Source of the DNA: Puteibacter caeruleilacunae
GTDB lineage: Bacteria; Bacteroidota; Bacteroidia; Bacteroidales; Prolixibacteraceae
Length of the DNA: 64,000 bases
Assembly (NCBI GenBank): GCA_005217565.1
Contig: SJCO01000005.1
Coordinates: 248,001 to 312,000 of the forward strand
Direction of reading: 5' to 3'
Positions 9,104 through 18,833 of the stretch are shown here, in pieces (within the stretch, counting starts at the first letter, position 1; each line of letters starts with the position of its first letter). The position numbers were made by a program, and so were the translations under genes. Below the pieces are notes generated by a model that saw only the letters and a program-made list of their open reading frames with translations, made no database searches and was not told the DNA's origin.

Positions 9104-11539
9104 ATGGCCCAAAAGAAAAAGAGCCGAAAGGCAAAAAAGCGCTTTAATCTGAATATTCATCTGTCGAAAGAGCAGATTCGTACAGCAATAGGAATTATTT
9201 TTGTTGCGTTTGGTATTTACCTGCTAGTGGCATTTGTATCGTTTCTGTTGAGTGGCGGTGCAGATCAAAGTCTGCTAAATGATACAAATAACTTACTGTC
9301 AAATAGTGGAGTGAAAGCTTCCAATGAAGGTGGTAAAGGAGGCGTGTGGATTGCCGACTGGCTAATAAATGATGGTTTTGGTCTTGCGGCCTTTATTATT
9401 GTTTATTTAATCGGTGCAACGGGATTAAAAATTATAGGAGTGAATGTACCTTTTTATCGTCGCTCTTTATTTATTAGTCTGTTTGCCTTGGTGTGGCTGT
9501 CGTTGTTTTTTGGATTCTTCTTTGTCGATAGTTATAGTGACAGTTTCTTGTATTTGGGTGGTTTATATGGCTATTTTATTAGTAATTGGATGGTATCAAT
9601 TGCTGGAACTGCAGGAACGTTTCTAGTGTTGCTTGCTTCATTGCTTGTTTTTGTAATAGTAAGTTTTGAAAGTTCACTTCCTTTTATGAAGAGGGTGCTT
9701 GCCAAAAGGGATAAGAATGTGGAAGATGTGGTTGATGATGAAATCGAAGATGAGATTGATCCGAATATTCCTGAAGAGTATCTGGAACCACAGGATGATA
9801 CTATTTCAAAAGTGGTAGATGAGAATGATACTGTTGAGGCTGTTTTTAGTCCTGATGATAATGATATTGAAGAGCCTGTAAACACAGGGGAAATAGATTT
9901 AACCGAGGAAACACCAATTGAAACTTCGCTGGAAACGCAAATTGAAAATACAAAAGTTGAAGTTTCAGAGGGACCTGAATTAACTGTAGAGGAGAAAACT
10001 GAAGAACAGGTTCCTGCAGTGAAGTTTGAGGACCTGGAAGACTATGATCCTACATTGGATTTATCGAGATATAAGTTCCCATCGGTTGAGTTGATGGATG
10101 AACATGGTTCGAATTCAGCTGATGTATCGAACGATGAGCTTATATCCAATAAAAACCGAATTGTAGAAACACTGCGTAATTATAAAATTGAGATCGTAAA
10201 GATTAAAGCTACAATCGGACCTACGGTTACACTTTATGAAATCGTACCTGCTCCGGGTGTGCGTATTGCGAAGATTAAGAATTTGGAAGATGATATCGCA
10301 CTTAGTCTGTCAGCACTAGGGATTCGTATTATTGCACCAATTCCAGGAAAGGGAACAATTGGTATTGAGGTTCCGAATCGTAAACCAGAAGTAGTATCGA
10401 TGAAGTCGGTTATTGCTTCAAAGAAATTTCAGGAGTCGACTGCCGAATTGCCTATCGCAATGGGTAAAACTATCTCAAATGAGACTTATGTTGTTGATTT
10501 AGCTAAGATGCCACACGTGTTGGTTGCTGGAGCTACAGGTCAGGGTAAATCGGTAGGATTGAACGCAATTATTGCTTCATTGCTTTATAAGAAACATCCG
10601 TCACAACTAAAGTTTGTGTTTATCGATCCAAAAAAAGTAGAGTTGAGTTTGTATTCAAGCATTGAAAATCACTTCTTGGCAAAGATGCCAGATGAGGAGG
10701 AGCCTATTATAACAGATATTCATCGTGTAAAGGCTACATTGAATTCGGTGAATATCGAGATGGATACTCGATATGATCTGCTGAAGAAAGCTCATGCAAG
10801 AAATATCAAGGAATACAATAAGAAGTTTATCACAAGAAAACTAAATCCAGAAAAAGGACATCGCTATTTGCCATATATTGTGGTAGTAATTGATGAGTTT
10901 GCTGATTTGATCATGACTGCGGGTAAGGATATTGAAACTCCAATTGCTCGTATTGCTCAGTTGGCTCGAGCAGTGGGTATTCATATGATTATTGCAACAC
11001 AGCGTCCTTCGACGAACATTATTACTGGAGTCATTAAAGCAAACTTCCCTGCTCGTATCGCATTTAAGGTTGCTTCGATGATCGATTCCAGAACAATTCT
11101 AGATACACCAGGAGCTAATCAATTGATTGGAAAAGGTGATATGTTGATTTCAAATGGTGGTCTTTTGACTCGTGTACAGTGTGCTTTTGTCGATACGCCT
11201 GAAGTGGAGCGTATCTGTGATTGTATCTCTGAACAAAAGGGATATCCTAGTGCTTTCTTGTTGCCAGAGTTTGTTGAGGAAGGTGCAGGAGATGTTGGAG
11301 AGGCTGATTTGAAAAATACAGATGAGTTATTTGAAGATGCGGCACGATTAGTGGTAATGAATCAGTCGGGATCTACTTCCTTAATTCAGCGAAAGTTTAG
11401 TATTGGCTACAATAGAGCTGGTAGAATTATGGATCAATTAGAGGCTGCAAGTATCGTTGGACCAAGTGAAGGAAGTAAAGCACGACAAGTTATGGTGCAC
11501 GATGAGTACGCTTTGGAACAATTATTGGAAACATTGTAA
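9104..11539 (+). CDS. ftsK: DNA translocase FtsK
   Basis: Septum-anchored ATP-driven DNA pump that clears chromosome termini during division and activates XerCD recombination at dif. The protein has about 811 residues from ATG 9104 (MAQKKKSRKAKK); a TTG 18 bp upstream is in frame but less likely. A basic N-terminus is followed by four membrane helices (about 25-190) and an acidic linker rich in D and E (about 200-300). The motor domain has Walker A GATGQGKSVGLN and Walker B VVVIDEFADLI, and a C-terminal winged-helix gamma domain (QRKFSIGYNRAGRIMDQLE) reads KOPS-like sites. lolA follows closely, and xerD lies 3.3 kb further on. Confidence 0.96.
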   Translation: MAQKKKSRKAKKRFNLNIHLSKEQIRTAIGIIFVAFGIYLLVAFVSFLLSGGADQSLLNDTNNLLSNSGVKASNEGGKGGVWIADWLINDGFGLAAFIIVYLIGATGLKIIGVNVPFYRRSLFISLFALVWLSLFFGFFFVDSYSDSFLYLGGLYGYFISNWMVSIAGTAGTFLVLLASLLVFVIVSFESSLPFMKRVLAKRDKNVEDVVDDEIEDEIDPNIPEEYLEPQDDTISKVVDENDTVEAVFSPDDNDIEEPVNTGEIDLTEETPIETSLETQIENTKVEVSEGPELTVEEKTEEQVPAVKFEDLEDYDPTLDLSRYKFPSVELMDEHGSNSADVSNDELISNKNRIVETLRNYKIEIVKIKATIGPTVTLYEIVPAPGVRIAKIKNLEDDIALSLSALGIRIIAPIPGKGTIGIEVPNRKPEVVSMKSVIASKKFQESTAELPIAMGKTISNETYVVDLAKMPHVLVAGATGQGKSVGLNAIIASLLYKKHPSQLKFVFIDPKKVELSLYSSIENHFLAKMPDEEEPIITDIHRVKATLNSVNIEMDTRYDLLKKAHARNIKEYNKKFITRKLNPEKGHRYLPYIVVVIDEFADLIMTAGKDIETPIARIAQLARAVGIHMIIATQRPSTNIITGVIKANFPARIAFKVASMIDSRTILDTPGANQLIGKGDMLISNGGLLTRVQCAFVDTPEVERICDCISEQKGYPSAFLLPEFVEEGAGDVGEADLKNTDELFEDAARLVVMNQSGSTSLIQRKFSIGYNRAGRIMDQLEAASIVGPSEGSKARQVMVHDEYALEQLLETL

Positions 11540-11579
11540 CGTATAGAATAAATTGAAAATATTTAAATGGATAAATAAG

Positions 11580-12221
11580 ATGAGAAAAGGACTAATTTTG
11601 CTGTTTGTTTCATTGTTTATGACCTCTGTGGGGATGGCTCAACAGGATGCAAAGGCCAAGGAGATTTTGGATAAAGTTTCGGCTAAAACTGAGGGATATA
11701 AATCAATTCAGGCAGAGTTTACATTTTCGTTGGTGAATGAGGAAGAGGATATGAATGACACCTACGAAGGAAAGATTAAAATAAAGGATTTGAAGTATAA
11801 ACTTGATTTAATGGGAGCTGAGACTTACTTCAATGGAGAGATTGTGGCAACTTACCTTGCTGATGCCAATGAGGTGAATATTGCTTATCCCGATGAAGAG
11901 ATGGAGGAAATGCTTGATCCTTCTAAGCTATTCAGCATTTACGAAAACGGATTTAAGTATAAAATGGCCGAAGGAGTTACGAAAGCTGATGTTTTTGTAA
12001 TAGATCTGTTTCCTGAGGATGAATCAAAAAACTACTCTCGTATTCGTATTGATATTGATAAATCCAATTATCAGATTAAACGTGCCGAGATGGATTCAAA
12101 TGATGGTAACAAATATGTTATCGTTGTAAAATCAATGAAGACAGAGGAAGATTTACCTGATACTGTGTTTAACTTTGATAAGAGTAAGCACGAAGGTGTT
12201 ATCGAAAATGATATGAGATAA
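11580..12221 (+). CDS. lolA: LolA-type outer-membrane lipoprotein carrier
   Basis: Periplasmic chaperone that ferries lipoproteins from the inner to the outer membrane. From ATG 11580 (MRKGLILLFVSLFMTS) there is a clear Sec signal peptide ending near MAQQDAK, then a 190-residue LolA/LolB-like half beta-barrel (IQAEFTFSLVNEEED, YEGKIKIKDLKYKLDL). An in-frame TTG at 11553 would put nine residues in front of the signal peptide and is rejected. The length (213 aa) fits Bacteroidota LolA. It lies 40 bp downstream of ftsK, an arrangement common in the phylum, and ends at a strong terminator. Confidence 0.88.
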   Translation: MRKGLILLFVSLFMTSVGMAQQDAKAKEILDKVSAKTEGYKSIQAEFTFSLVNEEEDMNDTYEGKIKIKDLKYKLDLMGAETYFNGEIVATYLADANEVNIAYPDEEMEEMLDPSKLFSIYENGFKYKMAEGVTKADVFVIDLFPEDESKNYSRIRIDIDKSNYQIKRAEMDSNDGNKYVIVVKSMKTEEDLPDTVFNFDKSKHEGVIENDMR

Positions 12222-12240
12222 ATTATAGAATTTAAGTCAA

Positions 12241-12276
12241 AAAAAAGGGATCCAAACTTTGGATCCCTTTTTTTTT
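12241..12276. terminator. Bidirectional terminator between lolA and pyk
   Basis: GGGATCCAAA-c-TTTGGATCCC (12247-12267) is a near-perfect 10-bp stem flanked by A and T runs on both sides. It serves lolA on plus and pyk on minus. Confidence 0.9.
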
Positions 12277-12290
12277 ATCTTGATAACCAA

Positions 12291-13727
12291 TTAGTCTTGG
12301 TTGATGATGTTCTTTTGTGACATTTTCTCTACAGAAGCAATTTCCATAAATGTAGTTCCGCCACCTACACCAAAGCTTCCTCCAACATATACAACAGTTG
12401 AATCTTCAGTGATGTGTCCACGATCAACAAGTCTTAGTAATACTGATTTTACAAGCTTGTCTTTGTTTTTCTTAGCTTTAATTGTTCCAGCAGTAACACC
12501 GTATGAAAGTGCTAGCTCACGCATTACTCGTGGAGTATGACATTTAGCATATACAGGTTTCTTACCTCTAAATGCAGCAAGGTAACGAGCAGTACGACCA
12601 GTTAAACTGTCGGTAACAATAGCGTTAACATTTTGCAATTGTTTTGACGCTTCAACAGCAGCTTCAGCAAAATAAGCAGTCGTGTCATCGTTGATCATTG
12701 GAATCTCAATGTCGTTGCTGCGACTCTTAGAAGCTTCAACCTCTTCAGCAATTCTTGTCATTACTTTAACTGATTCTACTGGGTAGTCTCCATAAGCAGT
12801 CTCACCACTAAGCATTACAGCATCAGTTCTGAAATAAATTGCATTCGCCACATCACTTACTTCTGCACGAGTAGGACGAGGATTTTTAATCATTGAGTGT
12901 AACATCTGTGTTGCAACAATCACAGGCTTTTTACGGCGTACACATTTTTTAATCAATCTGCGCTGAATTCCTGGAATCTTCTCTGCAGCGATCTCAATAC
13001 CAAGGTCACCACGAGCAATCATAACACCATAACAGTGGTCAAGGATCTCATCGATATTGTTTACCCCATCAAGGTTCTCAATTTTAGCGATGATTTTAAC
13101 CTGACTGTTGTGCTCGTCAAGAATGCTTTGAATTTCCATTAGATCTTCTTTATTACGAACAAATGAGTGTGCAATAAATTCAAGATCATTTTCAATAGCA
13201 AAATGTATGAATGATTTGTCTTTTTCTGTTAATGCAGGAAGCTTAATAGTTGCTCCAGGTACGTTTACACTTTTACGGTTCTTAATTTCACCGTCGTTAG
13301 CTACAACGCACTCTAAATATTCTTCAGTTTTGGCTTCAACAACTAGCTCTAATTCCCCATCGTCAATAAGAACGGAGCTTCCAGCAGGAACATCTGCAAC
13401 AAATCCAGCATAGTCAACATGAAGCTCTCCCATTACTGAGTTACCTGCTCCACCATATAATTTAAATTTGTCACCTGTTTTTACAGGAATAGTTGCTTCA
13501 ACACCGGCTGTTCTTACTTCCGGCCCTTTTGTGTCGATTAGAACAGCAATTCTATCTGATACCTCACGTATGTTATTTACCTCCATTAATGCAGTTTCAG
13601 GAGTAATGTGCGCAGTGTTTAATCTGGCAACATTCATTCCTGCTTCATATAATGAACGAATAAATTCTACCTCACATCTTTGATCAGAGATCGTTGCTAC
13701 AATTTTGGTGTGTTTCATCGAAGTCAT
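12291..13727 (-). CDS. pyk: Pyruvate kinase
   Basis: Transfers phosphate from phosphoenolpyruvate to ADP, the last step of glycolysis. The protein has 478 residues from MTSMKHTKIVATIS. Signatures include LNTAHI (the RxNxSH region), KIENLDGVNNIDEIL with the catalytic Lys, MIARGDLGIEI, ATQMLHSMIKNPRPTRAEVSD and DAVMLSGETAYG. The open frame extends upstream to 13799, but a TACCTTTG promoter box lies at 13757-13764 inside that extension, so the later start is chosen. It is convergent with lolA. pckA nearby works in the opposite metabolic direction at the same PEP node. Confidence 0.96.
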   Translation of the reverse strand: MTSMKHTKIVATISDQRCEVEFIRSLYEAGMNVARLNTAHITPETALMEVNNIREVSDRIAVLIDTKGPEVRTAGVEATIPVKTGDKFKLYGGAGNSVMGELHVDYAGFVADVPAGSSVLIDDGELELVVEAKTEEYLECVVANDGEIKNRKSVNVPGATIKLPALTEKDKSFIHFAIENDLEFIAHSFVRNKEDLMEIQSILDEHNSQVKIIAKIENLDGVNNIDEILDHCYGVMIARGDLGIEIAAEKIPGIQRRLIKKCVRRKKPVIVATQMLHSMIKNPRPTRAEVSDVANAIYFRTDAVMLSGETAYGDYPVESVKVMTRIAEEVEASKSRSNDIEIPMINDDTTAYFAEAAVEASKQLQNVNAIVTDSLTGRTARYLAAFRGKKPVYAKCHTPRVMRELALSYGVTAGTIKAKKNKDKLVKSVLLRLVDRGHITEDSTVVYVGGSFGVGGGTTFMEIASVEKMSQKNIINQD

Positions 13728-13756
13728 GAATATTAATTTGTTTGAAAAATCGCTGG

Positions 13757-13764
13757 CAAAGGTA
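13757..13764 (-). promoter_or_regulatory. -7 promoter box for pyk
   Basis: TACCTTTG on the minus strand is an exact TAnnTTTG match, 30 nt before the chosen pyk start. It argues against the longer in-frame start at 13799. Confidence 0.5.
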
Positions 13765-13962
13765 AATAACTTTAGCAATGAAATGTTATTTTGTTTCAAA
13801 TCACTGATGTTTATCAGGTTTTCACCGTTGATTTTATAAATTTATTGTGGGGTATACGTTTGATTCTCAGAGATGTTTTGCCTTATTTTAAAAAATTGAA
13901 AACATTCTGTTATTTGAATATTATAATATGTGCATGGCGAAAGTAATATTGAATTGAAGCTA

Positions 13963-14379
13963 TTATTTCAAATAGCTTTCAATTCCTAAATCGTATGACT
14001 TGAGTCCGAATCCCATGATACTACCAACACATGATGGGCCAATAATAGATTCATGACGGAAACTTTCCCTGGTTAAGATATTCGATATATGAACTTCTAC
14101 CACCGGAGTATTAATTCCTGAAATGGCATCCCTAATAGCAACCGAGGTATGTGTATAAGCTCCTGCATTTATAATTATGCCATCAAAATCGAATCCATGC
14201 TTATGTAGTTGATCTATGATTTCACCCTCAATGTTCGACTGGTAATAATGTAATTCAACACTATGATATGTCTCTTTTAGCTTTTCGAAATAATCGGCAA
14301 ATGTTTCGCTGCCGTAGATTCCTGGTTCTCTAACGCCTAATAAATTTAAATTTGGTCCGTTTATGATTAAGATTTTCAT
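13963..14379 (-). CDS. aroQ: 3-dehydroquinate dehydratase, type II
   Basis: Dehydrates 3-dehydroquinate to 3-dehydroshikimate in the shikimate pathway. At 138 residues it has the usual type II length. Signatures are INGPNLNLLGVREPGIYG with the catalytic Tyr at the N-terminus, IINAGAYTHTSVAIRDA and VEVHISN with the catalytic His. It is transcribed away from xerD across a 460-bp AT-rich gap. Confidence 0.95.
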   Translation of the reverse strand: MKILIINGPNLNLLGVREPGIYGSETFADYFEKLKETYHSVELHYYQSNIEGEIIDQLHKHGFDFDGIIINAGAYTHTSVAIRDAISGINTPVVEVHISNILTRESFRHESIIGPSCVGSIMGFGLKSYDLGIESYLK

Positions 14380-14840
14380 AATTGCGTGATTTATTAATGA
14401 AGTAAATGTGATTTAACAAAACGCAAAGAAGTAAATCTGGTTGCATTTATAATTGTTTCATGTTATGAAGCAACAGGTTTAAACTTTGCATATATTAAAT
14501 CAGTATATTATTATATTGTATTTAACACTTTTAATATCTGTTAGCAAAAGTGTTAAATGGCGAGTAAATTACGCCTTACTGGCAAAAATAAAGAAAAATT
14601 TCTCAGTCCAGCTAAAAACGCCTAAAAGCACCATAGAACTTAGGAAAATTTTATATGTAAAATTTTTCAGGAAAAATTTTTTTTTACTGAATATGTAACT
14701 TATATTTACTAAGCGCGTATTAAAAATTATGTATCAGCTAACATGCTGATAATTAGTGGGGAATAATTTTATGTATACTTAAAGATTACGGAATTTTAAT
14801 CGACACCTATTTATTTAGGTGATAAATTTATTGAGACATT
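14380..14840. other. AT-rich divergent region aroQ/xerD with a perfect inverted repeat
   Basis: No credible gene; a 70-codon plus frame at 14486 has no family features. TATCAGC (14732-14738) and GCTGATA (14745-14751) form a perfect 7-bp inverted repeat with a 6-nt loop, about 90 bp before xerD. It could be an operator or a leader hairpin. Confidence 0.4.
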
Positions 14841-15740
14841 ATGAAATGGGAAGACGCAAAACGGGGATTTGATTCCTATTTAAGATTGGAAAAATCTCTT
14901 TCACAAAACTCAATTAGCGCTTATATCAATGATATAAACAAGCTAATTGCTTACTTGGATCAGAAGTTTGGGGGTATGTTGCCAAATGAGGTTAAATTGC
15001 CTCATTTGAAAGATTTTGTTGGTTGGCTTAGCGAGGAGGGAGTAAGTCCGCGAACACAGGCAAGAACCATCTCTGGTATCAAGTCGTTCTACAAGTTTCT
15101 TCTTTTAGAAGAAGTTACTGAAAATGATCCAACTTCTTTATTAGAAGCACCTAAGGTTGGGCGTAAACTGCCTGATATTCTTAGTATTGACGAAATCGAT
15201 CGCTTAATTAATGCTGTTGATTTAGGAAAGTCTGAAGGACAACGTAATAAGGCTATTTTGGAAATTCTTTATGGATGTGGGTTGAGAGTTTCTGAATTGG
15301 TAAACCTTAGGTTGTCGGACTTATTCTTTAGTAAAGGATACATAAGAATCCAAGGTAAAGCTGATAAAGAGCGTTTGGTTCCAATTAGCCGCAGAGCTAT
15401 GGATGAGATAACTTCGTATATTAATGGTTATCGCAAATCACTACGTATTGATGAAGAAAGCGCAGATATTGTTTTCTTAAATCGTCGTGGTAAGAAGCTT
15501 AGTCGTGTAATGATTTTTACAATTATTAAGAACATTGCAGAAAAGATTAAGCTTAACAAGAAAATCAGTCCTCATACATTCAGGCACTCTTTCGCTACTC
15601 ACCTTATTGATGGAGGAGCGGATTTGCGCGTTGTGCAGGAAATGTTAGGACATGAATCAATTTTGACAACTGAGATTTATACGCATCTTGACAGAAACTA
15701 TCTTCAGGATACAATTAATCAGTTTCACCCAAGAACGTAA
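14841..15740 (+). CDS. xerD: Tyrosine recombinase XerD
   Basis: Site-specific recombinase that resolves chromosome dimers at dif with a partner recombinase. The 299 residues comprise an N-terminal SAM-like core-binding domain (about 1-90) and a catalytic domain. Catalytic residues are visible: Arg in GLRVSEL, Lys in GKADKERLVPI, HTFRHSFATHL (H-x-x-R), LGHESILTTEIYTH with His and the Tyr nucleophile. Length and single-copy housekeeping context fit XerD rather than a mobile integrase. FtsK, its activator, is encoded 3.3 kb upstream. Confidence 0.93.
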   Translation: MKWEDAKRGFDSYLRLEKSLSQNSISAYINDINKLIAYLDQKFGGMLPNEVKLPHLKDFVGWLSEEGVSPRTQARTISGIKSFYKFLLLEEVTENDPTSLLEAPKVGRKLPDILSIDEIDRLINAVDLGKSEGQRNKAILEILYGCGLRVSELVNLRLSDLFFSKGYIRIQGKADKERLVPISRRAMDEITSYINGYRKSLRIDEESADIVFLNRRGKKLSRVMIFTIIKNIAEKIKLNKKISPHTFRHSFATHLIDGGADLRVVQEMLGHESILTTEIYTHLDRNYLQDTINQFHPRT

Positions 15741-15770
15741 TCAAAAGACACATAAAAGTGTTCTTATTAT

Positions 15771-15803
15771 AAAAAGCATCTCGCATAGCGAGGTGCTTTT
15801 TTA
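15771..15803 (+). terminator. xerD terminator
   Basis: GCATCTCGC-ata-GCGAGGTGC stem (one G-U pair) followed by six T, starting about 35 nt after the xerD stop. Confidence 0.9.
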
Positions 15804-16026
15804 TTTGTGGCAATTCTCAAGCTGATTTTGGTCATGTTTTTTGGTACTAATGAGTAGTGTTAAAAAACGAGTTAAGGATTTCTTAACATACTTGTTTTTT
15901 GTTAAATATCGCTTACTGTCTATGTTTCAGTGGGGTTGCCATGTTTAATGGGGGAATAGGCGAACAAAGAGGTGGAAAAAACTGTTAATTCAGCGGAGTG
16001 TAAAAATCGGATTCGGAAAAATAATT

Positions 16027-16034
16027 TATTTTTG
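16027..16034 (+). promoter_or_regulatory. -7 promoter box for pckA
   Basis: TATTTTTG matches TAnnTTTG and lies about 52 nt before the pckA start; the predicted leader is about 45 nt. Confidence 0.45.
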
Positions 16035-16085
16035 TCTGCCGAGATACTTTGGTTTAGTAATAATAAAAACTTTTAACTGGTAATT

Positions 16086-17690
16086 ATGAAAAATCTGGAT
16101 TTAAGCAAGTACGGGATTGTAGATGTACAAGAGATTGTTCACAACCCATCGTATGAGCAATTATTCGAGGAAGAAACAAAAGCTGATTTAGAAGGCTTTG
16201 AGAAAGGTCAGTTAACTGAGCTTGACGCAGTTAATGTAATGACAGGTGTTTTCACTGGTCGTTCTCCTAAAGATAAATACATCGTTAAAGATGCTACTAC
16301 GGAAAATTCAATGTGGTGGACATCTCCTGAGTCTCCAAACGATAACAAGCCTATCACTCAGGAAGTTTGGAATGACTTGAAAGAGAATACTACTAAGCAG
16401 CTTTCAGGAAAGAGATTATTCGTTATGGATACTTTCTGTGGAGCTAACGCTGATTCTCGTTTGAAAGTTCGTTTCATCATGGAAGTAGCATGGCAAGCAC
16501 ACTTTGTTAAGAACATGTTCCTTCGTCCAACTGAAGAAGAATTAGCAAACTATGGTGAGCCTGATTTCGTTGTAATGAACGGTTCTAAAACTTCTAACAA
16601 GAAGTGGGAAGAGCACGGATTGAATTCAGAAGTTTACACTGTATTTAACATGACTGAGAAAATGCAGGTAATCGGTGGTTCATGGTACGGTGGTGAGATG
16701 AAGAAAGGTATGTTCGCTATGATGAACTACTACTTGCCATTGCGCGGTATGGCTTCTATGCACTGTTCTGCTAACGTAGGTAAAGAAGGTGACGTAGCTA
16801 TTTTCTTCGGTCTTTCAGGAACTGGTAAGACTACTCTTTCTACTGACCCTAATCGTCAATTGATTGGTGACGATGAGCACGGTTGGGACGAAGATGGTAT
16901 CTTCAACTTCGAAGGTGGATGTTACGCAAAAACTATCGATCTTGATAAAGAAGCTGAGCCAGAAATTTACGGAGCTATCAAGCGTAACGCATTGTTAGAG
17001 AACGTAACTGTTGACGAGAACGGTAAGATTGACTTTACTGACGGTTCAACTACTGCAAACACTCGTGTTTCTTACCCAATTCACCACATTGAGAACATCG
17101 TTAAGCCTGTTTCTAAAGCTGGTCACGCGAAGAAAGTAATTTTCTTGACTGCTGATGCATTCGGTGTATTGCCTCCAGTAGCTAAGCTTACTCCTGAGCA
17201 AACTCAATATCATTTCTTGTCAGGATTTACTGCGAAATTAGCAGGTACTGAGCGTGGAGTTACTTCTCCTCAGCCTACTTTCTCTGCATGTTTCGGAGCT
17301 GCTTTCTTGACTCTTCACCCAACTAAGTACGGTCAGGAATTAGTGAAGAAAATGGAAGAGCACGGAGCTGAGGCTTACTTGGTGAACACTGGTTGGAACG
17401 GAAGCGGTAAGCGTATTTCTATTCAGGATACTCGTGGTATTATTACTGCTATCCTTGATGGTTCTATCGAGAATGCACCAACTAAGAATCTTCCTGTATT
17501 TAACCTAGAGGTTCCTACTGAATTGAAAGGTGTTGATACTGGTATTCTTGATCCTCGTGATACTTACGCTGATGCAGCTGAGTGGGATGAGAAAGCTGCA
17601 GATCTTGGTGGTCGTTTCATCAAGAACTTTGAGAAGTATACTGATAACGAAGAAGGTAAAGCATTGGTTGCTGCTGGACCTCAGTTATAA
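16086..17690 (+). CDS. pckA: Phosphoenolpyruvate carboxykinase (ATP)
   Basis: Interconverts oxaloacetate plus ATP with PEP, CO2 and ADP. In many fermentative Bacteroidota it runs in the carboxylating direction to feed succinate formation. The 534 residues carry [10 protein letters not shown] (substrate Arg), SMHCSANVG, the kinase loop [11 protein letters not shown], and [21 protein letters not shown] with the metal-binding Asp. Usage is strongly biased to a few codons, as in highly expressed genes. It is monocistronic, with a strong TTCG-loop terminator. Confidence 0.97.
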   Translation: MKNLDLSKYGIVDVQEIVHNPSYEQLFEEETKADLEGFEKGQLTELDAVNVMTGVFTGRSPKDKYIVKDATTENSMWWTSPESPNDNKPITQEVWNDLKENTTKQLSGKRLFVMDTFCGANADSRLKVRFIMEVAWQAHFVKNMFLRPTEEELANYGEPDFVVMNGSKTSNKKWEEHGLNSEVYTVFNMTEKMQVIGGSWYGGEMKKGMFAMMNYYLPLRGMASMHCSANVGKEGDVAIFFGLSGTGKTTLSTDPNRQLIGDDEHGWDEDGIFNFEGGCYAKTIDLDKEAEPEIYGAIKRNALLENVTVDENGKIDFTDGSTTANTRVSYPIHHIENIVKPVSKAGHAKKVIFLTADAFGVLPPVAKLTPEQTQYHFLSGFTAKLAGTERGVTSPQPTFSACFGAAFLTLHPTKYGQELVKKMEEHGAEAYLVNTGWNGSGKRISIQDTRGIITAILDGSIENAPTKNLPVFNLEVPTELKGVDTGILDPRDTYADAAEWDEKAADLGGRFIKNFEKYTDNEEGKALVAAGPQL

Positions 17691-17716
17691 TAAAGGGTAT
17701 TATAGCTCAATATATA

Positions 17717-17743
17717 GGCTCCACTTCGGTGGAGCTTTTTTTA
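17717..17743 (+). terminator. pckA terminator with TTCG tetraloop
   Basis: GCTCCAC-TTCG-GTGGAGC perfect 7-bp stem followed by seven T. It overlaps the 3' end of the convergent epimerase-like gene. Confidence 0.93.
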
Positions 17744-18604
17744 TTTTATACCATTGGTTAATGTTGATGAGATGCTTGGCATTGAAAATTGAAAACCACT
17801 ACTCAATAAAGCTGCTGGTTTTATAAATGGCGTCTCAGTAAGTTCTTTACTTACCTCTCCAAGTGCTAATCGCAGGGCAAATGCTGGAACTGCAAATATT
17901 GCTGGTCTGTGAAGCTTTGTAGCCAGTTCTTTTGTGAATTCTTTATTGGTTATAATTTCAGGAGAGACTAAATTGTATACTCCCGTAAGCTTATTATTCA
18001 AAATATGTACTACTGCGCGTAGGTAATCGGTCAACGCAATAAAAGGAAAAGGTTGATTTCCTGAACTTAATTTGCCTCCTAAACCTAATTTAAATAGGGG
18101 TAAAAGTTTTTTTAAGGCTCCTCCGGAATGATGTAGAACAATACCAGTACGTAATATGGCGACATTCACTTCTGAATCTTTAGCCGAATTGGCTTGTTTT
18201 TCCCATTCTTGAATAAGTTCTCCAAGATAATCCGTCCGAAGGTATTGGGAATTTTCTTCATGAATGGAAGAATCTGTTTCATATATACCGATAGCGGAAG
18301 CACAAATAAGTTGTTTAGGACGATGCTCTGAATCCAATATGCTCATAGCATTAACAATGTTCTGAGTTGTACAAATTCTACTTGAATAGATTGCTTGTTT
18401 TGCATAGCGTGTCCATCTGCGGAAGATGTTGGCTCCAGCTAAATGGATTACAACGTCGCATCCGTGTAATACTTTTGATAAATCTTTGCTTTTTGCATAG
18501 ATATCAAGACGTGTTAGAGGTATTACTTCTAATCCCAGATCCAATAAGTGTTGTTTTAATGCTGTACCTAAAAAACCAGTAGCGCCAGATAGAGCTATTT
18601 TCAT
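17741..18604 (-). CDS. TIGR01777 family NAD(P)-dependent epimerase-like protein
   Basis: A 287-residue Rossmann-fold protein of the extended SDR superfamily. The N-terminal GATGFLG (about 8-14) is the dinucleotide-binding glycine motif, VIHLAGANIF follows the fourth strand, and the C-terminal 50 residues (PAFALRLALGEVSKEL) form the DUF1731 domain that defines TIGR01777. No reaction is established for the family. ATG 18604 (MKIALSGATGFLG) is chosen over an in-frame start 45 bp upstream because it begins right at the first Rossmann strand. It is convergent with pckA. Confidence 0.88.
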   Translation of the reverse strand: MKIALSGATGFLGTALKQHLLDLGLEVIPLTRLDIYAKSKDLSKVLHGCDVVIHLAGANIFRRWTRYAKQAIYSSRICTTQNIVNAMSILDSEHRPKQLICASAIGIYETDSSIHEENSQYLRTDYLGELIQEWEKQANSAKDSEVNVAILRTGIVLHHSGGALKKLLPLFKLGLGGKLSSGNQPFPFIALTDYLRAVVHILNNKLTGVYNLVSPEIITNKEFTKELATKLHRPAIFAVPAFALRLALGEVSKELTETPFIKPAALLSSGFQFSMPSISSTLTNGIK

Positions 18605-18833
18605 ATATGAGACTTTTAAAACGATTTGACAATTTCGATTAATCCTCAAGTTAGAGACAAGTAAATTTTGCAGTCACCAATTGATGATAATTCAAGATTT
18701 GTTTCAAAGTGTAACAACTCATTTTAGTTTTTGGTTGCATGCTAATGGATTTTCAACTCAAAAAAACTTTTATTCATCTAAAATTCATTTTTTCTTCTAA
18801 GGATAAGTCATAATTTTTAGCGTTATTTGCTTT

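Noticed and set aside
14486-14698. 70-codon plus-strand frame before xerD
   Set aside because: AT-rich Ile/Leu/Lys composition expected from such DNA; no recognisable domain.
14841-15740. Tyrosine recombinase as a mobile-element integrase
   Set aside because: Length, motifs and housekeeping context (ftsK, aroQ) fit XerD; no att-like repeats flank it.
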